DNA of 64,000 nucleotides from Planctomyces sp. Lineage in GTDB: Bacteria > Planctomycetota > Planctomycetia > Planctomycetales > Planctomycetaceae. The notes beneath the pieces are model-generated. The model saw only the letters and a list, made by a program, of their open reading frames with translations, made no database searches and had not been told where the DNA came from. Positions 18,853 through 27,773 of the stretch are shown here, in pieces; position 1 is the first letter of the stretch, and the number at the start of each line of letters is the position of its first letter. The position numbers and the translations under genes are program-made. The stretch lies in the NCBI GenBank assembly GCA_019636235.1, contig JAHBXW010000003.1, positions 374,001 to 438,000 on the forward strand, written 5' to 3'.

Positions 18853-19914
18853 ATGAGAGGCGCACGCCGGATCTGTCGATTGCCCGCAGCCGGCCTCGTG
18901 CTGGCCGCACTGCATTTCGCTGCGCCGGCAGCCTTTGCCCAATCGGCGGCGTTCAGCCCTTCTCCCGCCCTTCCAGGAATTCGGCACTCCGCCCCCGTGC
19001 TGACGCCCACCCCCGCGCTGACCTCGACCGACTTGCTGTCACCGAGCCTGACGACGCCCGCCCCTGATGCGCGGTCCTTCCCGGATCGATCGGCGACTCC
19101 CGACTCCGGCGGCGTGCAGCTCAGCCAGTATCAGCACTCGCTGCAGTGCGACGACGACTTCACGCTGCAGTTTGCCCCCACCGGCCTGCTCTACAAGTCC
19201 TATCTCGCCGGCGAGAAGGAGCCGCGGTTCCAGTCGGTCTGGCTGGTCGAGAAGGACCGCGGCATGGTCTGGGAAACGGCGCTTGGCGGACGCGTGGGCA
19301 TCATCCGGTACGGCTCCTCGGACCCCGTGTTCCCCGAAGGCTGGCAGCTCGACATGGAAGGCGCCGCGCTCGCCCGCGTCGACCTCGAAGAGGAATCGGA
19401 CCTCGAAGCGGCCGACTTCCGGTTCGGCATCCTGAGCACCTGGCGGATGGGCCCCACCGCGGTGAAGGCCGGTTACTACCACCTGTCGTCGCACATCGGC
19501 GATGAATACCTGATCAAGAATCCCGGCTTCCAGCGCCTCAACTACGTCCGCGATTCGGCCATCATCGGCATCAGCCACGACCTGACGGACGCCGTCACGG
19601 TCTACGGGGAATTCGGGTACGCCTTCAACGGCGAGGACGGCGCCAAGCCGATCGAACTGCAGTACGGCATCCAGTACAACCCGCCCGACTTCGGCTGGCC
19701 AGGCGGGCCGTTCGCCGGCATCAACGGTCACACCCGCGAGGACTTCGGCTGGATCACCAGCGTGAACGTCGTCGGCGGCTGGCAGTGGCGCAGCCGCAAA
19801 TCGAACCGCTCGCTGCGTCTGGGCATGCAGTACTACGACGGCCCCGCGATGCAGTGGGAGTTCGCCGGCCAGCATGAAAGCCTGCTCGGCGGCGGCATCT
19901 GGTTCGACTACTGA
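18853..19914 (+). CDS. DUF1207-like outer-membrane protein
   Basis: This is a 353-residue exported protein. A signal peptide (RLPAAGLVLAALHFAAPAAFAQ) is followed by a Pro/Ser/Thr-rich linker and a beta-rich domain with alternating aromatic residues typical of outer-membrane barrels (TAVKAGYYHLSSHIGDEYL, VTVYGEFGYAFNG, LRLGMQYYDGPAMQWEF). It ends in an aromatic residue (GGGIWFDY), as barrels inserted by BamA usually do. The domain resembles DUF1207, found in planctomycetes and other bacteria with no known function. The ATG at 18853 starts the signal peptide; the frame upstream to 18772 is less likely. Its 3' end overlaps the convergent bioF by 7 bases. Confidence 0.72.
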   Translation: MRGARRICRLPAAGLVLAALHFAAPAAFAQSAAFSPSPALPGIRHSAPVLTPTPALTSTDLLSPSLTTPAPDARSFPDRSATPDSGGVQLSQYQHSLQCDDDFTLQFAPTGLLYKSYLAGEKEPRFQSVWLVEKDRGMVWETALGGRVGIIRYGSSDPVFPEGWQLDMEGAALARVDLEEESDLEAADFRFGILSTWRMGPTAVKAGYYHLSSHIGDEYLIKNPGFQRLNYVRDSAIIGISHDLTDAVTVYGEFGYAFNGEDGAKPIELQYGIQYNPPDFGWPGGPFAGINGHTREDFGWITSVNVVGGWQWRSRKSNRSLRLGMQYYDGPAMQWEFAGQHESLLGGGIWFDY

Positions 19915-21101
19915 CCAGACCGGGAGCCGCCGCACGCGACCGCTGCCGCCGCGGCGACGTCGTCCGCGATCGACTCCAATCGCGCGCCGTCAATCTGCGA
20001 GTGAAGCGAAATCCGCAATCGCGAAGCGCCGGCCGGAACTGTCGGCGGGCGAATCGCGCCCACCAGCAAACCGCGCGACTCCAGCTCTGCAGCCGCGGCC
20101 AGCGTCGCGGCTTCCTCGCCGATGATCACGGGCAGAATCGGCGTCGGAATGTCTGTCGCCGGCAATCGCAGGCCCCGCGACTGCAGCAGTTCACGCAGAC
20201 TGCGCGAGGCGTCCAGCAGTCGCTCCCGACGCTGCGGCTCCGCGGCCACGATCTCCAGGGCGGCACACGCGGCGGCCGCCGCCGCGGGGGGGATCGCCGT
20301 CGAATACACCTGCGTGCGGGCCGTGTTCCACAGCCAGTCAGCGAGCCCCTGGCCGCCGACGACGAACCCGCCGATGGAGCCCAGCGCCTTGCTCAGCGTG
20401 CCGACGCGGATGCAGCGATCCGACTCGATTCCGAAGCGCGCGACGAGCCCGCGGCCTCCCGGACCGAGCACGCCCGTCGCGTGCGCCTCGTCGACGAGCA
20501 ACAACGCGTCGTGCCGCTCCGCCAGGTCCGCGAGGTCCGGCAACGGCGCCGCGTCGCCGTCCATGCTGAACACCGAATCGGTGACGATCAGCCGTCGCCG
20601 CCGGTTTCGTTCGGCGCGAAGCTGGTCGTCGAGTTCGTTCAAATCAGGGCGCCGATACACGCGCAGCCGCGCCCTGGACAACCGGCAGCCATCGATGAGG
20701 CTGGCGTGGTTCAGTCGATCGCAGAACACCGCGTCCTGCGCGCCGACCACCGCCGAGATGACGCCGACATTGGCGGCGTAGCCGGACGGGAACAGCACGG
20801 CGGCCTCCGCGTGTTCGAACTCCGCCAGCCGCTGCTCGAGGCGCTCATGCCAGTCGGTGCGGCCGGAGACGAGCGCGCTGGCCCGCGCGCCGACGCCCGC
20901 CTGTTCGAGCGCCTCCACGGCCGCTTCCGTGAGACGCGGATCGCCAGCCAGCCCCAGGTAATCGTTGCCCGCCAGGTTCAACAGCGTGCGGCCATCGACT
21001 TCGACGATCCCATCCCCCCGCGGCACGCAGGTGCGCCGCCGGCGCCAGCGTCCCTGCTCGCGCCAGGCCGCGAGTTCGGAATCGAGCCACGGAATAGGCA
21101 T
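19908..21101 (-). CDS. bioF: 8-amino-7-oxononanoate synthase-like PLP enzyme
   Basis: This 397-residue alpha-oxoamine synthase is most like BioF, which condenses pimeloyl-CoA (or ACP) with alanine in biotin synthesis. The PLP lysine is Lys238 in VGTLSKALGSIGG. Asp204 and His207 lie in LLVDEAHATGVLG, and NDYLGLAGDPRL and HASLIDGCRLS are family motifs. Related members make 2-amino-3-oxobutyrate or 5-aminolevulinate; BioF is preferred because of the GARASALVSGRTDWHERLE pattern. No other bio gene is adjacent. The ATG at 21101 lacks a clear Shine-Dalgarno. Confidence 0.85.
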   Translation of the reverse strand: MPIPWLDSELAAWREQGRWRRRRTCVPRGDGIVEVDGRTLLNLAGNDYLGLAGDPRLTEAAVEALEQAGVGARASALVSGRTDWHERLEQRLAEFEHAEAAVLFPSGYAANVGVISAVVGAQDAVFCDRLNHASLIDGCRLSRARLRVYRRPDLNELDDQLRAERNRRRRLIVTDSVFSMDGDAAPLPDLADLAERHDALLLVDEAHATGVLGPGGRGLVARFGIESDRCIRVGTLSKALGSIGGFVVGGQGLADWLWNTARTQVYSTAIPPAAAAAACAALEIVAAEPQRRERLLDASRSLRELLQSRGLRLPATDIPTPILPVIIGEEAATLAAAAELESRGLLVGAIRPPTVPAGASRLRISLHSQIDGARLESIADDVAAAAAVACGGSRSGQ

Positions 21102-21250
21102 GTCAAATCGTTGTGGCGACCGGCGTGATGCGCCGACCGGGAACCGTGGGCGGGCAGTGGTCGTTTGAGATCATACCACCGCGTGGCAGATCGAGCCGAT
21201 GGCCCCTGCGGACGGGGACATGCTGGGCGGAAGACTGGCCCGGCTCACAG

Positions 21251-21321
21251 AGCTGGGGCACACCTTGGCTGAGCCGGGGCCAATGTTGGCGGCCGCGCAC
21301 GATCACTAAGCCGGGGCACAC
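21251..21321. repeat. Short imperfect direct repeats between bioF and the M24 peptidase gene
   Basis: AGCTGGGGCACAC at 21251 and AGCCGGGGCACAC at 21309 differ by one base; a related AGCCGGGGCCAAT lies between them at 21272. The gap 21102-21324 holds no gene. The repeats may be the remnant of a dispersed element or a regulatory site; nothing in the sequence decides between these. Confidence 0.35.
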
Positions 21322-21324
21322 GCC

Positions 21325-22494
21325 TCAGGTCAGCGAAATCTCATGCCGCGTCAGGCAGTCCGCGCCGCTCTCGGTGATCAGATAATTCCGCTCGATCCGC
21401 ATCCCGGCGACGCCTTCAATGTACGCGCCCGGCTCGAGCGTGATGACGTCCCCCGCGACCAGCACGTCGGTGCTCTCGGGGACCAGGATCGGCGGCTCGG
21501 GATGCGCCAGCCCCACGCCATGTCCGGCATGATGCGTGAACGCCGCCTGCCTGCCCGCGGCCACGTAGGGGCTTGCCACGGCCGCATGCACATCGCTGGC
21601 CTTCGCCCCCGCCTTGAGGACCCCCTCGCCCGCCGCCATCCCGGCCTGGCAGAGCGCGAACAGTTCCTTCGCCCCGTCCGACGGCTTGCCGACCGCCAGC
21701 GTGTTCGTGAAGTCCGCGCGATAGCCGTTCAGCACAACGGAGTAGTCGAGGATGAACAGCTCTCCGTCCTGCAGACGATGATCCGTCGGCAGGCCGCCGA
21801 CCTTCGGCTTCTCGGGAGATGTCGCCCGAAAGTCGCCGTAGACGAGACCCGGGCGCCCGATGGCCGAAAGCGCGGCCTTCTGGACCTCCATGTAGATCTC
21901 CGTTTCGGAGATCCCCGGCCGGACAATTTCTCGGAGCCGCGCCAGCCCCGCTTCGCCCGCTTTCACCGATTCCCGGATCAACGCGATTTCATCGGGTTGC
22001 TTCTGACGCCGCAGGCCGCGCAGGACCGAGCCCAGGTCGCTCGCAGCGTCCGGAGCGTCGTCGCGGGCGATGACATACGTGCCCGTTCCGCGGTCGAGGC
22101 ATTCGATCGCCCCCAGCGGCAACCATTCCGCTTCGAGCAGGCCGACCATCCCCCGAATTCGCGGCGCGACGTGCCGCAGAGCGGCGAACAGCACGTGATC
22201 GCGGTTCTGGACCGAGTGCTTGTGATCGTACCAGGTTTCGGCGACCTCGCGGTCGGCGTAATGCTCCGACGACCCCGCCCGCAGCGCGAAGTTGTCGCCC
22301 AACAGCGTCGCCCCCTGCTCCCGCTCCAGCAGCAACAGCGCCCGTTCCCCACCGGAGAAACTCAGCGGCTGAACCAGAAAGTTCACCAGGTACTGCACAT
22401 GCCTGGGGTCCGCGACCAGCAGCCAATCCACATGGGACGGAACGGCGTCCCACAGACGCTTCTGCCGGAACAGGCAACCTTCTTTCGTCAGCAT
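21325..22494 (-). CDS. M24-family metallopeptidase (Xaa-Pro aminopeptidase-like)
   Basis: This is a 389-residue creatinase-like protein: an N-terminal creatinase fold, then the pita-bread catalytic domain. The five metal ligands can be placed: Asp in [10 protein letters not shown], Asp in [11 protein letters not shown], His in [15 protein letters not shown], Glu in [12 protein letters not shown] and Glu in [10 protein letters not shown]. These fit a dinuclear-metal aminopeptidase that removes an N-terminal residue before proline, though some relatives have other substrates. It lies 76 bases downstream of the aldehyde dehydrogenase gene on the same strand and may share its transcript. Confidence 0.9.
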   Translation of the reverse strand: MLTKEGCLFRQKRLWDAVPSHVDWLLVADPRHVQYLVNFLVQPLSFSGGERALLLLEREQGATLLGDNFALRAGSSEHYADREVAETWYDHKHSVQNRDHVLFAALRHVAPRIRGMVGLLEAEWLPLGAIECLDRGTGTYVIARDDAPDAASDLGSVLRGLRRQKQPDEIALIRESVKAGEAGLARLREIVRPGISETEIYMEVQKAALSAIGRPGLVYGDFRATSPEKPKVGGLPTDHRLQDGELFILDYSVVLNGYRADFTNTLAVGKPSDGAKELFALCQAGMAAGEGVLKAGAKASDVHAAVASPYVAAGRQAAFTHHAGHGVGLAHPEPPILVPESTDVLVAGDVITLEPGAYIEGVAGMRIERNYLITESGADCLTRHEISLT

Positions 22495-22570
22495 GATGCG
22501 CTCGCGGATCGCGGGGCCGGGCCGGCGCCAAGCCAGCCTTTCCGCCGCGTCAATTCTTCAGGTCGAATGG

Positions 22571-24163
22571 TCAGGAGGAGACCGCAATGTCGCCCGTCAT
22601 CCAGCGACCGTCAACGTACCGCCACAGCTCCCCGTGCGGCGCCTGGTCCCGCAGCGCCGCAGGCAGCCGATGCGGCCGCACCGCGTCGTAGGACTGCAGC
22701 ATCGAAAACCGGTGAATGGCCGCGGGAATCCCCACCGCCGTGAACACGGGATGCCCCGTCGCCGGGAACGGACCGCCATGATTCATGGCCGGGCTGACCG
22801 CCACGCCCGTCGGCATCTTGTCGTTCAGCAGCCGCCCGACTTTCTGCCGCAGGGTCGGCACGATGCGGTCATACAGCGCGTCGTCCGAGCCATCCGCCGC
22901 CGTATACAGGCTGCCGGTGAGATTCCCTTCCAGCCGCTCGACGACTCCCAGCAGTTCCTCCTCGTCCTTGGCAACGACGATCAGCGACGCGTTGCCGAAC
23001 GCCTCCGTCTGCAGGGCGTGGGGCGTCCGCAGGAAGGCCTTGCCGTCGACTCGCAGCAATGTGTTCGGACTGCAGAATCCGCTGCCCGAAGGCGGCGTGT
23101 CGGGCGTCAGGGACACCGCGCCCGCCGCCCTGAGTTTCTCAATCCCCTCCGTCAACGACTTCAGCACGGCGCCGCCCAGCAGCGTCCCCACCGGAGCGCT
23201 GCTGAACCGCTTCGCCACATCCTGAATGAACGCGTCGGTTCGCTCGCCGGCCAGCAGGACGACCAGTCCCGGATTCGTGCAGAACTGCCCCGTGCCCATC
23301 AGGCAGCTCGCCGTGAACTCTTCCGCAAGCTTCTCGCCGCGCTCCTGCATGACGCCCGGAAGGATGAACACCGGATTAATGCTGGACAGCTCGAGATAGA
23401 TCGGCTTGCCGGCGGCATCGGCCGCTTCCTTCAGCACCATTCCCGCGCTGCGCGATCCCGTGTATCCGGCGGCGCCGATCAAGGGATGCGACACCAGCCG
23501 CGCTCCGTCATGGTGCGATGTGCGGTAGATCAGCTGCACGAACCCTGCGGGCATGCCGGTCGCCTGCGCGGCCGCATGGGCAGCCTCCGCCAGCAACCGC
23601 GTCGTTCCGGGATGCGACGAATGCCCTTTGGCGATCACCGGATTGCCCGCGGCGATGGCTGCCGCGAAGTCCCCTCCGGCAATGCTGTTGAATGCGAACG
23701 GGAAATTGTTCGGGCCGAACACCGCGACCGGGCCGATCGGACCGAACATTGACCGCAGGTTGTTCTTCGTGTCGATCGTCGGGGTTGTCCAGGAACCATT
23801 CCGCGCTGCGGCCGCCGCCTGGCGGAGCTGGTTCGTGGTCCTCGGAAGTTCGACGTTCTTGAGCCGGGGTTCGATCGGCAGACCCGTTTCCAAGCGTGCC
23901 ATGGCCACGAGCGCATCGGTCCGCGCCTCGCTCTCGTCCGCGAACCGATCGAGAAACGCGGCGAACTTCTCGCCCGGCCAGCCACGGACCTCCCGGAACG
24001 CGCGGTCGGCGGACTGGAGCGCCTGTTCGATCTCATCCCAGGGGCTCAGCGGGTACTTTTCGGCCAGCGCCTCCTGCGTGGCGGGATTCGTCGCCGTGAA
24101 GGATTCCTGCCCCAGCGAGGAGCGCCATTGACCATCGATCAGAACGGGTTGCAGCTGGCTCAT
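22571..24163 (-). CDS. Aldehyde dehydrogenase, alpha-ketoglutaric semialdehyde dehydrogenase type
   Basis: This 530-residue NAD(P)-dependent aldehyde dehydrogenase most resembles the branch that oxidises 2-oxoglutarate semialdehyde in pentose and sugar-acid breakdown. The catalytic cysteine is Cys295 in MGTGQFCTNPG and the general base Glu258 in YLELSSINP. VFGPNNFPFAFN and GFVQLIYRTS are further motifs of this branch. The C-terminal stretch AMNHGGPFPAT is also typical. The frame allows a TTG start two codons earlier, but the ATG at 24163 is preferred. The substrate is inferred from family resemblance; the M24 peptidase gene follows. Confidence 0.85.
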   Translation of the reverse strand: MSQLQPVLIDGQWRSSLGQESFTATNPATQEALAEKYPLSPWDEIEQALQSADRAFREVRGWPGEKFAAFLDRFADESEARTDALVAMARLETGLPIEPRLKNVELPRTTNQLRQAAAAARNGSWTTPTIDTKNNLRSMFGPIGPVAVFGPNNFPFAFNSIAGGDFAAAIAAGNPVIAKGHSSHPGTTRLLAEAAHAAAQATGMPAGFVQLIYRTSHHDGARLVSHPLIGAAGYTGSRSAGMVLKEAADAAGKPIYLELSSINPVFILPGVMQERGEKLAEEFTASCLMGTGQFCTNPGLVVLLAGERTDAFIQDVAKRFSSAPVGTLLGGAVLKSLTEGIEKLRAAGAVSLTPDTPPSGSGFCSPNTLLRVDGKAFLRTPHALQTEAFGNASLIVVAKDEEELLGVVERLEGNLTGSLYTAADGSDDALYDRIVPTLRQKVGRLLNDKMPTGVAVSPAMNHGGPFPATGHPVFTAVGIPAAIHRFSMLQSYDAVRPHRLPAALRDQAPHGELWRYVDGRWMTGDIAVSS

Positions 24164-24333
24164 GAGCAATGCGGAAACGGTCCGGGGGCCTCGTGGCGGG
24201 GGATCGCGGCGGGCCGAGGTCGGCGTCCGCGGAAGCTGCTGACGAGGGTAGCGGACGCTCCGCCGCCAGCCTAGCAGCCGGCGTGGAAATGCGGGCTCGG
24301 GAGACGGACCGGCGCGATGCCGCGCGGTCCACG

Positions 24334-24368
24334 AAAACAGGCCCGGGGATGGGCAATCTCCCCGGGCC
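24334..24368 (-). terminator. Intrinsic terminator of the sigma/anti-sigma/PDZ operon
   Basis: The inverted repeat GGCCCGGGGA / TCCCCGGGCC, with a 9-base loop, is followed on the minus strand by TTTT. It lies 76 bases beyond the stop of the PDZ protein gene. The bases 24164-24333 between it and the dehydrogenase gene hold no recognisable gene and presumably carry that gene's promoter. Confidence 0.75.
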
Positions 24369-24443
24369 TTCGAGGCCAGTTGTCGAATGTCCGCCTCTGC
24401 CAGCGGCGGCGCGCGGAACGGTCCTGTCGCCAGCCCGTGCGGC

Positions 24444-25268
24444 TTACGGCGACGTCTTTCCCTTCAGTTCTTCGATCGACTTCTGCAAATCTTGGATCTG
24501 ATTCCGCAGCGCCTCGAGGTCTTTCCGCAAGTCTCCGTCGGCCGGCGGCTGCGTGAGCACCATGCCTGGAGCGAACTGGTGCACGTCCCAATGCAGCAAC
24601 TGTTCCGGCAATCCCTTCTCGACGAACGAAGCCGCCGGCTGATTCGCCTGCTCGTTCTCCTTGGGAGTGACCTCGATCGTCAGTTCCTCGCCGCCGCGGA
24701 GCAACCGCAACCGCACCGGCTTGTCGGCGGCCTCCTGAACCACATCCATCAACAGCTTCTGCTCGGTGACCGCCCGGTCGTTCGCCTGCAGGATGATGTC
24801 GTTCTCCTGCACGCCAGCCGCTTTCGCCGGACCGTCGTCCATAACGACCGAGACCGCGATACCGCCCCCCTCCCGCTTCAACTGGCTCCAGACGATCGGC
24901 GGCACGGGCGACACGCCTACCCCGATCACGTACTTCGGCGGAGTCTGCACATCGAGCGTCGAAACCTCGCCGTCATCGGCCTTCAGAGCCCACAGCAGGC
25001 CGCTCGGCAACGCGTCCTGGCCATGCAGCTTCGGCTGCCGCTGCAGCAACAGTCGCGACGTGCCGTCGGGCGTGACGATGATCACCCGCCCGTCGCCCAA
25101 TGCCTCAACTCTCGCATCGACGGACAGCTTCTCAATCTTCGCATCGACCGACTTCTGCGGTTCCGTTTTTGTCTTCGGATCGTCTCCCTCGGCCACAGCG
25201 CTCAGCGGCAGCGCCGCGGTCAACAGCGCCGCAACGGCCCAACTCATCCAGTTCTCGTTCAATGCCAT
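24444..25268 (-). CDS. Exported PDZ-domain protein
   Basis: This is a 274-residue protein. A signal peptide (MSWAVAALLTAALPLSAVAEG) leads to an exported domain of unknown type. A PDZ-like domain lies around residues 115-195 (IGVGVSP, VSVVMDDGPAKAAGVQENDI, VRLRLLRGGEELTIEV). The last 35 residues form a coiled coil (LRKDLEALRNQIQDLQKSIE). There is no protease triad, so it is a binding protein rather than a HtrA protease. GAGGAG lies 9 bases before the ATG at 25268; a GTG immediately upstream is also in frame. As the last gene of the sigma-factor operon it may sense or respond to the envelope signal. Confidence 0.75.
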   Translation of the reverse strand: MALNENWMSWAVAALLTAALPLSAVAEGDDPKTKTEPQKSVDAKIEKLSVDARVEALGDGRVIIVTPDGTSRLLLQRQPKLHGQDALPSGLLWALKADDGEVSTLDVQTPPKYVIGVGVSPVPPIVWSQLKREGGGIAVSVVMDDGPAKAAGVQENDIILQANDRAVTEQKLLMDVVQEAADKPVRLRLLRGGEELTIEVTPKENEQANQPAASFVEKGLPEQLLHWDVHQFAPGMVLTQPPADGDLRKDLEALRNQIQDLQKSIEELKGKTSP

Positions 25269-25332
25269 CACTCGGATCTCCTCAGTCAGAAAGCGTCGTC
25301 GCCGCTCGCCACAGGTCTCCCGCGGCCCGGGG

Positions 25333-26124
25333 CTACTGCACGCTATAACGAACTCCGTACGTGTTCACCGGCAACAGAATCGTGCGTCCATCCTCCAGGG
25401 GCAGCTCCATCACGCGGGTCCGGCGGTCCAGCCGATAACCGAGTTCCTCCAGCCGCTCCTCCTGGGCGGCGCTCAGGATCCCCTGCTCCTCGGAGGCTGC
25501 TGGAAACGCCGACGGCTCGTAGACGGGAATCTGGACGGACTCCTCCCCCGCGGCGCCATCGGACGCGAAGCGCACCAGCATCGGCTGCCCGCTGCTTCTG
25601 CGAGTCGTCGCGGGGAACGCCGGCACGTTCCGTCCGCTGACGAGATTCGTCCGTGCCCCCGCCAACGCCCCGTTGCGAGCGCCGCCTTCGTGGCGCGGAT
25701 CGGCGTGTGCGGCCCCTTCCCCGGACGCCAACTGTGCGTCCCGCAATCGCTCCTCGGGCGGCTGAAACGCTGTGGTGTACACGGCTCCCTCCGGTGGACG
25801 GCGGCCAAGCCAATGACCGGCGCTGACGCCCACCCCCAGGGCAACAAGCAACCCGGCGACCGCCGTCCACCGAAAGGAAGCCGCAGCCCTCCGACCGGAA
25901 TGCGCCGCCGCGGAGGGGGGCGACGCAGCGGCCGGAAGCGGCTGCTCCTGCAGGTACACGCCGCACGCCGCGCGGCTGACCTGCTGTTCCACAAACGCCA
26001 GCGCCAATTGGCGCCAGCCCTCCGGCGCCTGGTCCAGCTCCTGCAGCAGCGACCGCTGGTCCTGCTCAGCAAGCTCGCCATCGACGCAACGCTGAATTCG
26101 CAGTTCTCGCATGTCTTGGTTCAT
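25333..26124 (-). CDS. Probable anti-sigma factor with one membrane segment
   Basis: This is a 263-residue protein. The N-terminal 70 residues are helical and charged (RIQRCVDGELAEQDQRSLLQ, then LDQAPEGWRQLALAFVEQQV) like cytoplasmic anti-sigma domains, but without the usual HxxxCxxC zinc motif. One membrane segment follows (WTAVAGLLVALGVGVSAGHW). The remaining 150 residues would be extracytoplasmic. Its start overlaps the sigma-factor stop in ATGA, so translation is coupled. The role is inferred from this position and topology; the partner sigma is at 26121-26693. Confidence 0.7.
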   Translation of the reverse strand: MNQDMRELRIQRCVDGELAEQDQRSLLQELDQAPEGWRQLALAFVEQQVSRAACGVYLQEQPLPAAASPPSAAAHSGRRAAASFRWTAVAGLLVALGVGVSAGHWLGRRPPEGAVYTTAFQPPEERLRDAQLASGEGAAHADPRHEGGARNGALAGARTNLVSGRNVPAFPATTRRSSGQPMLVRFASDGAAGEESVQIPVYEPSAFPAASEEQGILSAAQEERLEELGYRLDRRTRVMELPLEDGRTILLPVNTYGVRYSVQ

Positions 26125-26693
26125 GTCGACGCTCCGGTCACCCCCAGAGCCGCCAGCTCCCGGCGCAGCTGTCGACGGGCCCGCAGCAGACGGTGCTCGA
26201 CCGTATGCACGCTGCAGCCCAGATGCTCCGCCAGTTGCTCATAGGTCCAGTGTTCCGTGTGTTTCAGGATGAACACGTCCCGATCGATCGGATGCAGTTG
26301 CCGCAGCGCTTCCCGCACCGCGGCATGCCGCTCCTGCCCCATCAGCCAGTCCATGGGATCCGCCGGCTCCGCCGTGCTTCCCTGCCACGATTCTTTCAAC
26401 CGATCCAGCAGCCTGCGGCGACGTCCCGACGTCCGGCGGTGCATCAGGCAGCAGCGCAGCGCAACCCGGTACAGCCAGGCGCCGACGCTCCCCGGCGCCG
26501 CGGGACGCCGTTCGCTCCGCAGCACGGCCGAGGACACCTCCTGCATCACGTCGTCCGCCGCGCCCCATTCTCCCAGGCGGTTCCGCACCACCGTCCGCAG
26601 CCAGCGCCAGTGACGCTGCAGTTCCGACGGCCAGTCGATCTCCGCGGTCCATGCGGGCTGCGAAGTTCGGTCGAGGGGGGCTGGCTCAACCAT
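26121..26693 (-). CDS. ECF RNA polymerase sigma factor
   Basis: This is a roughly 190-residue extracytoplasmic-function sigma factor. Region 2 reads WGAADDVMQEVSSAVLRSE with the helix GSVGAWLYRVALRCCLMHRR. Region 4 reads LHPIDRDVFILKHTEHWTYE then QLAEHLGCSVHTVEHRLLRARRQLR, a helix-turn-helix that would bind the -35 element. The open frame allows a GTG start at 26720; the ATG at 26693 gives a more usual length. It heads an operon with the probable anti-sigma factor and the PDZ protein and is divergent from sdhB across about 210 bases. Confidence 0.9.
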   Translation of the reverse strand: MVEPAPLDRTSQPAWTAEIDWPSELQRHWRWLRTVVRNRLGEWGAADDVMQEVSSAVLRSERRPAAPGSVGAWLYRVALRCCLMHRRTSGRRRRLLDRLKESWQGSTAEPADPMDWLMGQERHAAVREALRQLHPIDRDVFILKHTEHWTYEQLAEHLGCSVHTVEHRLLRARRQLRRELAALGVTGAST

Positions 26694-26905
26694 GTCTGCA
26701 GGAATAGTTGCCGCAGCCACGGCGGTTCCGGGTCCCTATCCGCCGGATTTCTGGATTTTCCTGAGAAACCGCGGCGCGGCGGGAATCGACCGTCCGTGTT
26801 CGCCGGGGTGGGTTCCTCTTCCCGGGAGTTCTATTATTCTGTGGCAGCGGTCCGGCCGCAGCGGCCGGTCATGACGACACACCCTCCGCATCCGCCCCCT
26901 GGCTC

Positions 26906-27694
26906 ATGGCACACAGTCACCCACCGGAGGAGTCCCACGCGGGGCTCGACCTGACGCTTCGCATCTGGCGGCAGCCCGCGGCCGCGGCCGGCGGGGAGTT
27001 TCAGGAATACCGCCTGCAGGGCATTTCGCCGGACATGTCGTTCCTCGAAATGCTGGACGTGCTTAATGAGCAGTTGATCGCCCGGAACGAAGAGCCAGTG
27101 GCTTTCGACCACGACTGCCGCGAGGGCATCTGCGGGGCCTGCGGGATGGTCATCAACGGCCAGCCGCACGGTCCCGAGCCGCAATCGACCACCTGCCAGT
27201 TGCACATGCGGACGTTCCAGTCCGGCGACGTGATCACGATCGAGCCCTGGCGAGCGCGGTCGTTCCCGGTTGTGCGGGACCTGGTCGTCGACCGGTCGGC
27301 TCTCGACCGGATTCAACAGGCGGGGGGCTACGTCTCGGTGAACACCGGCCAGGCGCCGGACGGGAATACCCTGCTGATCGGCCGCACGGTTCAGGAAGGG
27401 GCGATGGACGCCGCGGCCTGCATTGGTTGCGGGGCCTGCGTGGCGGCCTGCAAGAACGCCTCCGCCATGCTGTTTCTGGCGGCCAAGGTGTCGCACCTGG
27501 CGCAGCTGCCGCAGGGGAACCCGGAACGGACGCAGCGCGTGCTGGGCATGGTCACGCAGCACGATGGGGAGGGGTTCGGCAACTGTTCGAACACGTCCGA
27601 ATGCGAGGCCGCATGCCCGGCGAAGATTTCGATCAGTCACATCGCCAAACTGAACCGGGAATACGTCCGGGCTTCGGTGGCGGCCCGCTACTGA
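26906..27694 (+). CDS. sdhB: Succinate dehydrogenase/fumarate reductase iron-sulfur subunit
   Basis: SdhB passes electrons from the flavoprotein SdhA to quinone in complex II of the membrane. The 262-residue product carries the 2Fe-2S site (Cys71, Cys76, Cys79, Cys97 in [10 protein letters not shown] and STTC). The second domain has [11 protein letters not shown] (Cys172, 175, 178, 182) and [13 protein letters not shown] (Cys227, 233, 237), matching the 4Fe-4S and 3Fe-4S sites. sdhA and sdhC are not in this window on either side, which is unusual for a complex that is normally encoded as one operon. Confidence 0.95.
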   Translation: MAHSHPPEESHAGLDLTLRIWRQPAAAAGGEFQEYRLQGISPDMSFLEMLDVLNEQLIARNEEPVAFDHDCREGICGACGMVINGQPHGPEPQSTTCQLHMRTFQSGDVITIEPWRARSFPVVRDLVVDRSALDRIQQAGGYVSVNTGQAPDGNTLLIGRTVQEGAMDAAACIGCGACVAACKNASAMLFLAAKVSHLAQLPQGNPERTQRVLGMVTQHDGEGFGNCSNTSECEAACPAKISISHIAKLNREYVRASVAARY

Positions 27695-27773
27695 GTCGCG
27701 TTCCTCGATTCCGGGCGGGGCGGCCTGCACGGCGAAATTGACAGGCCCTCCGGCCGCGCCTGCTGAGGCTGGC

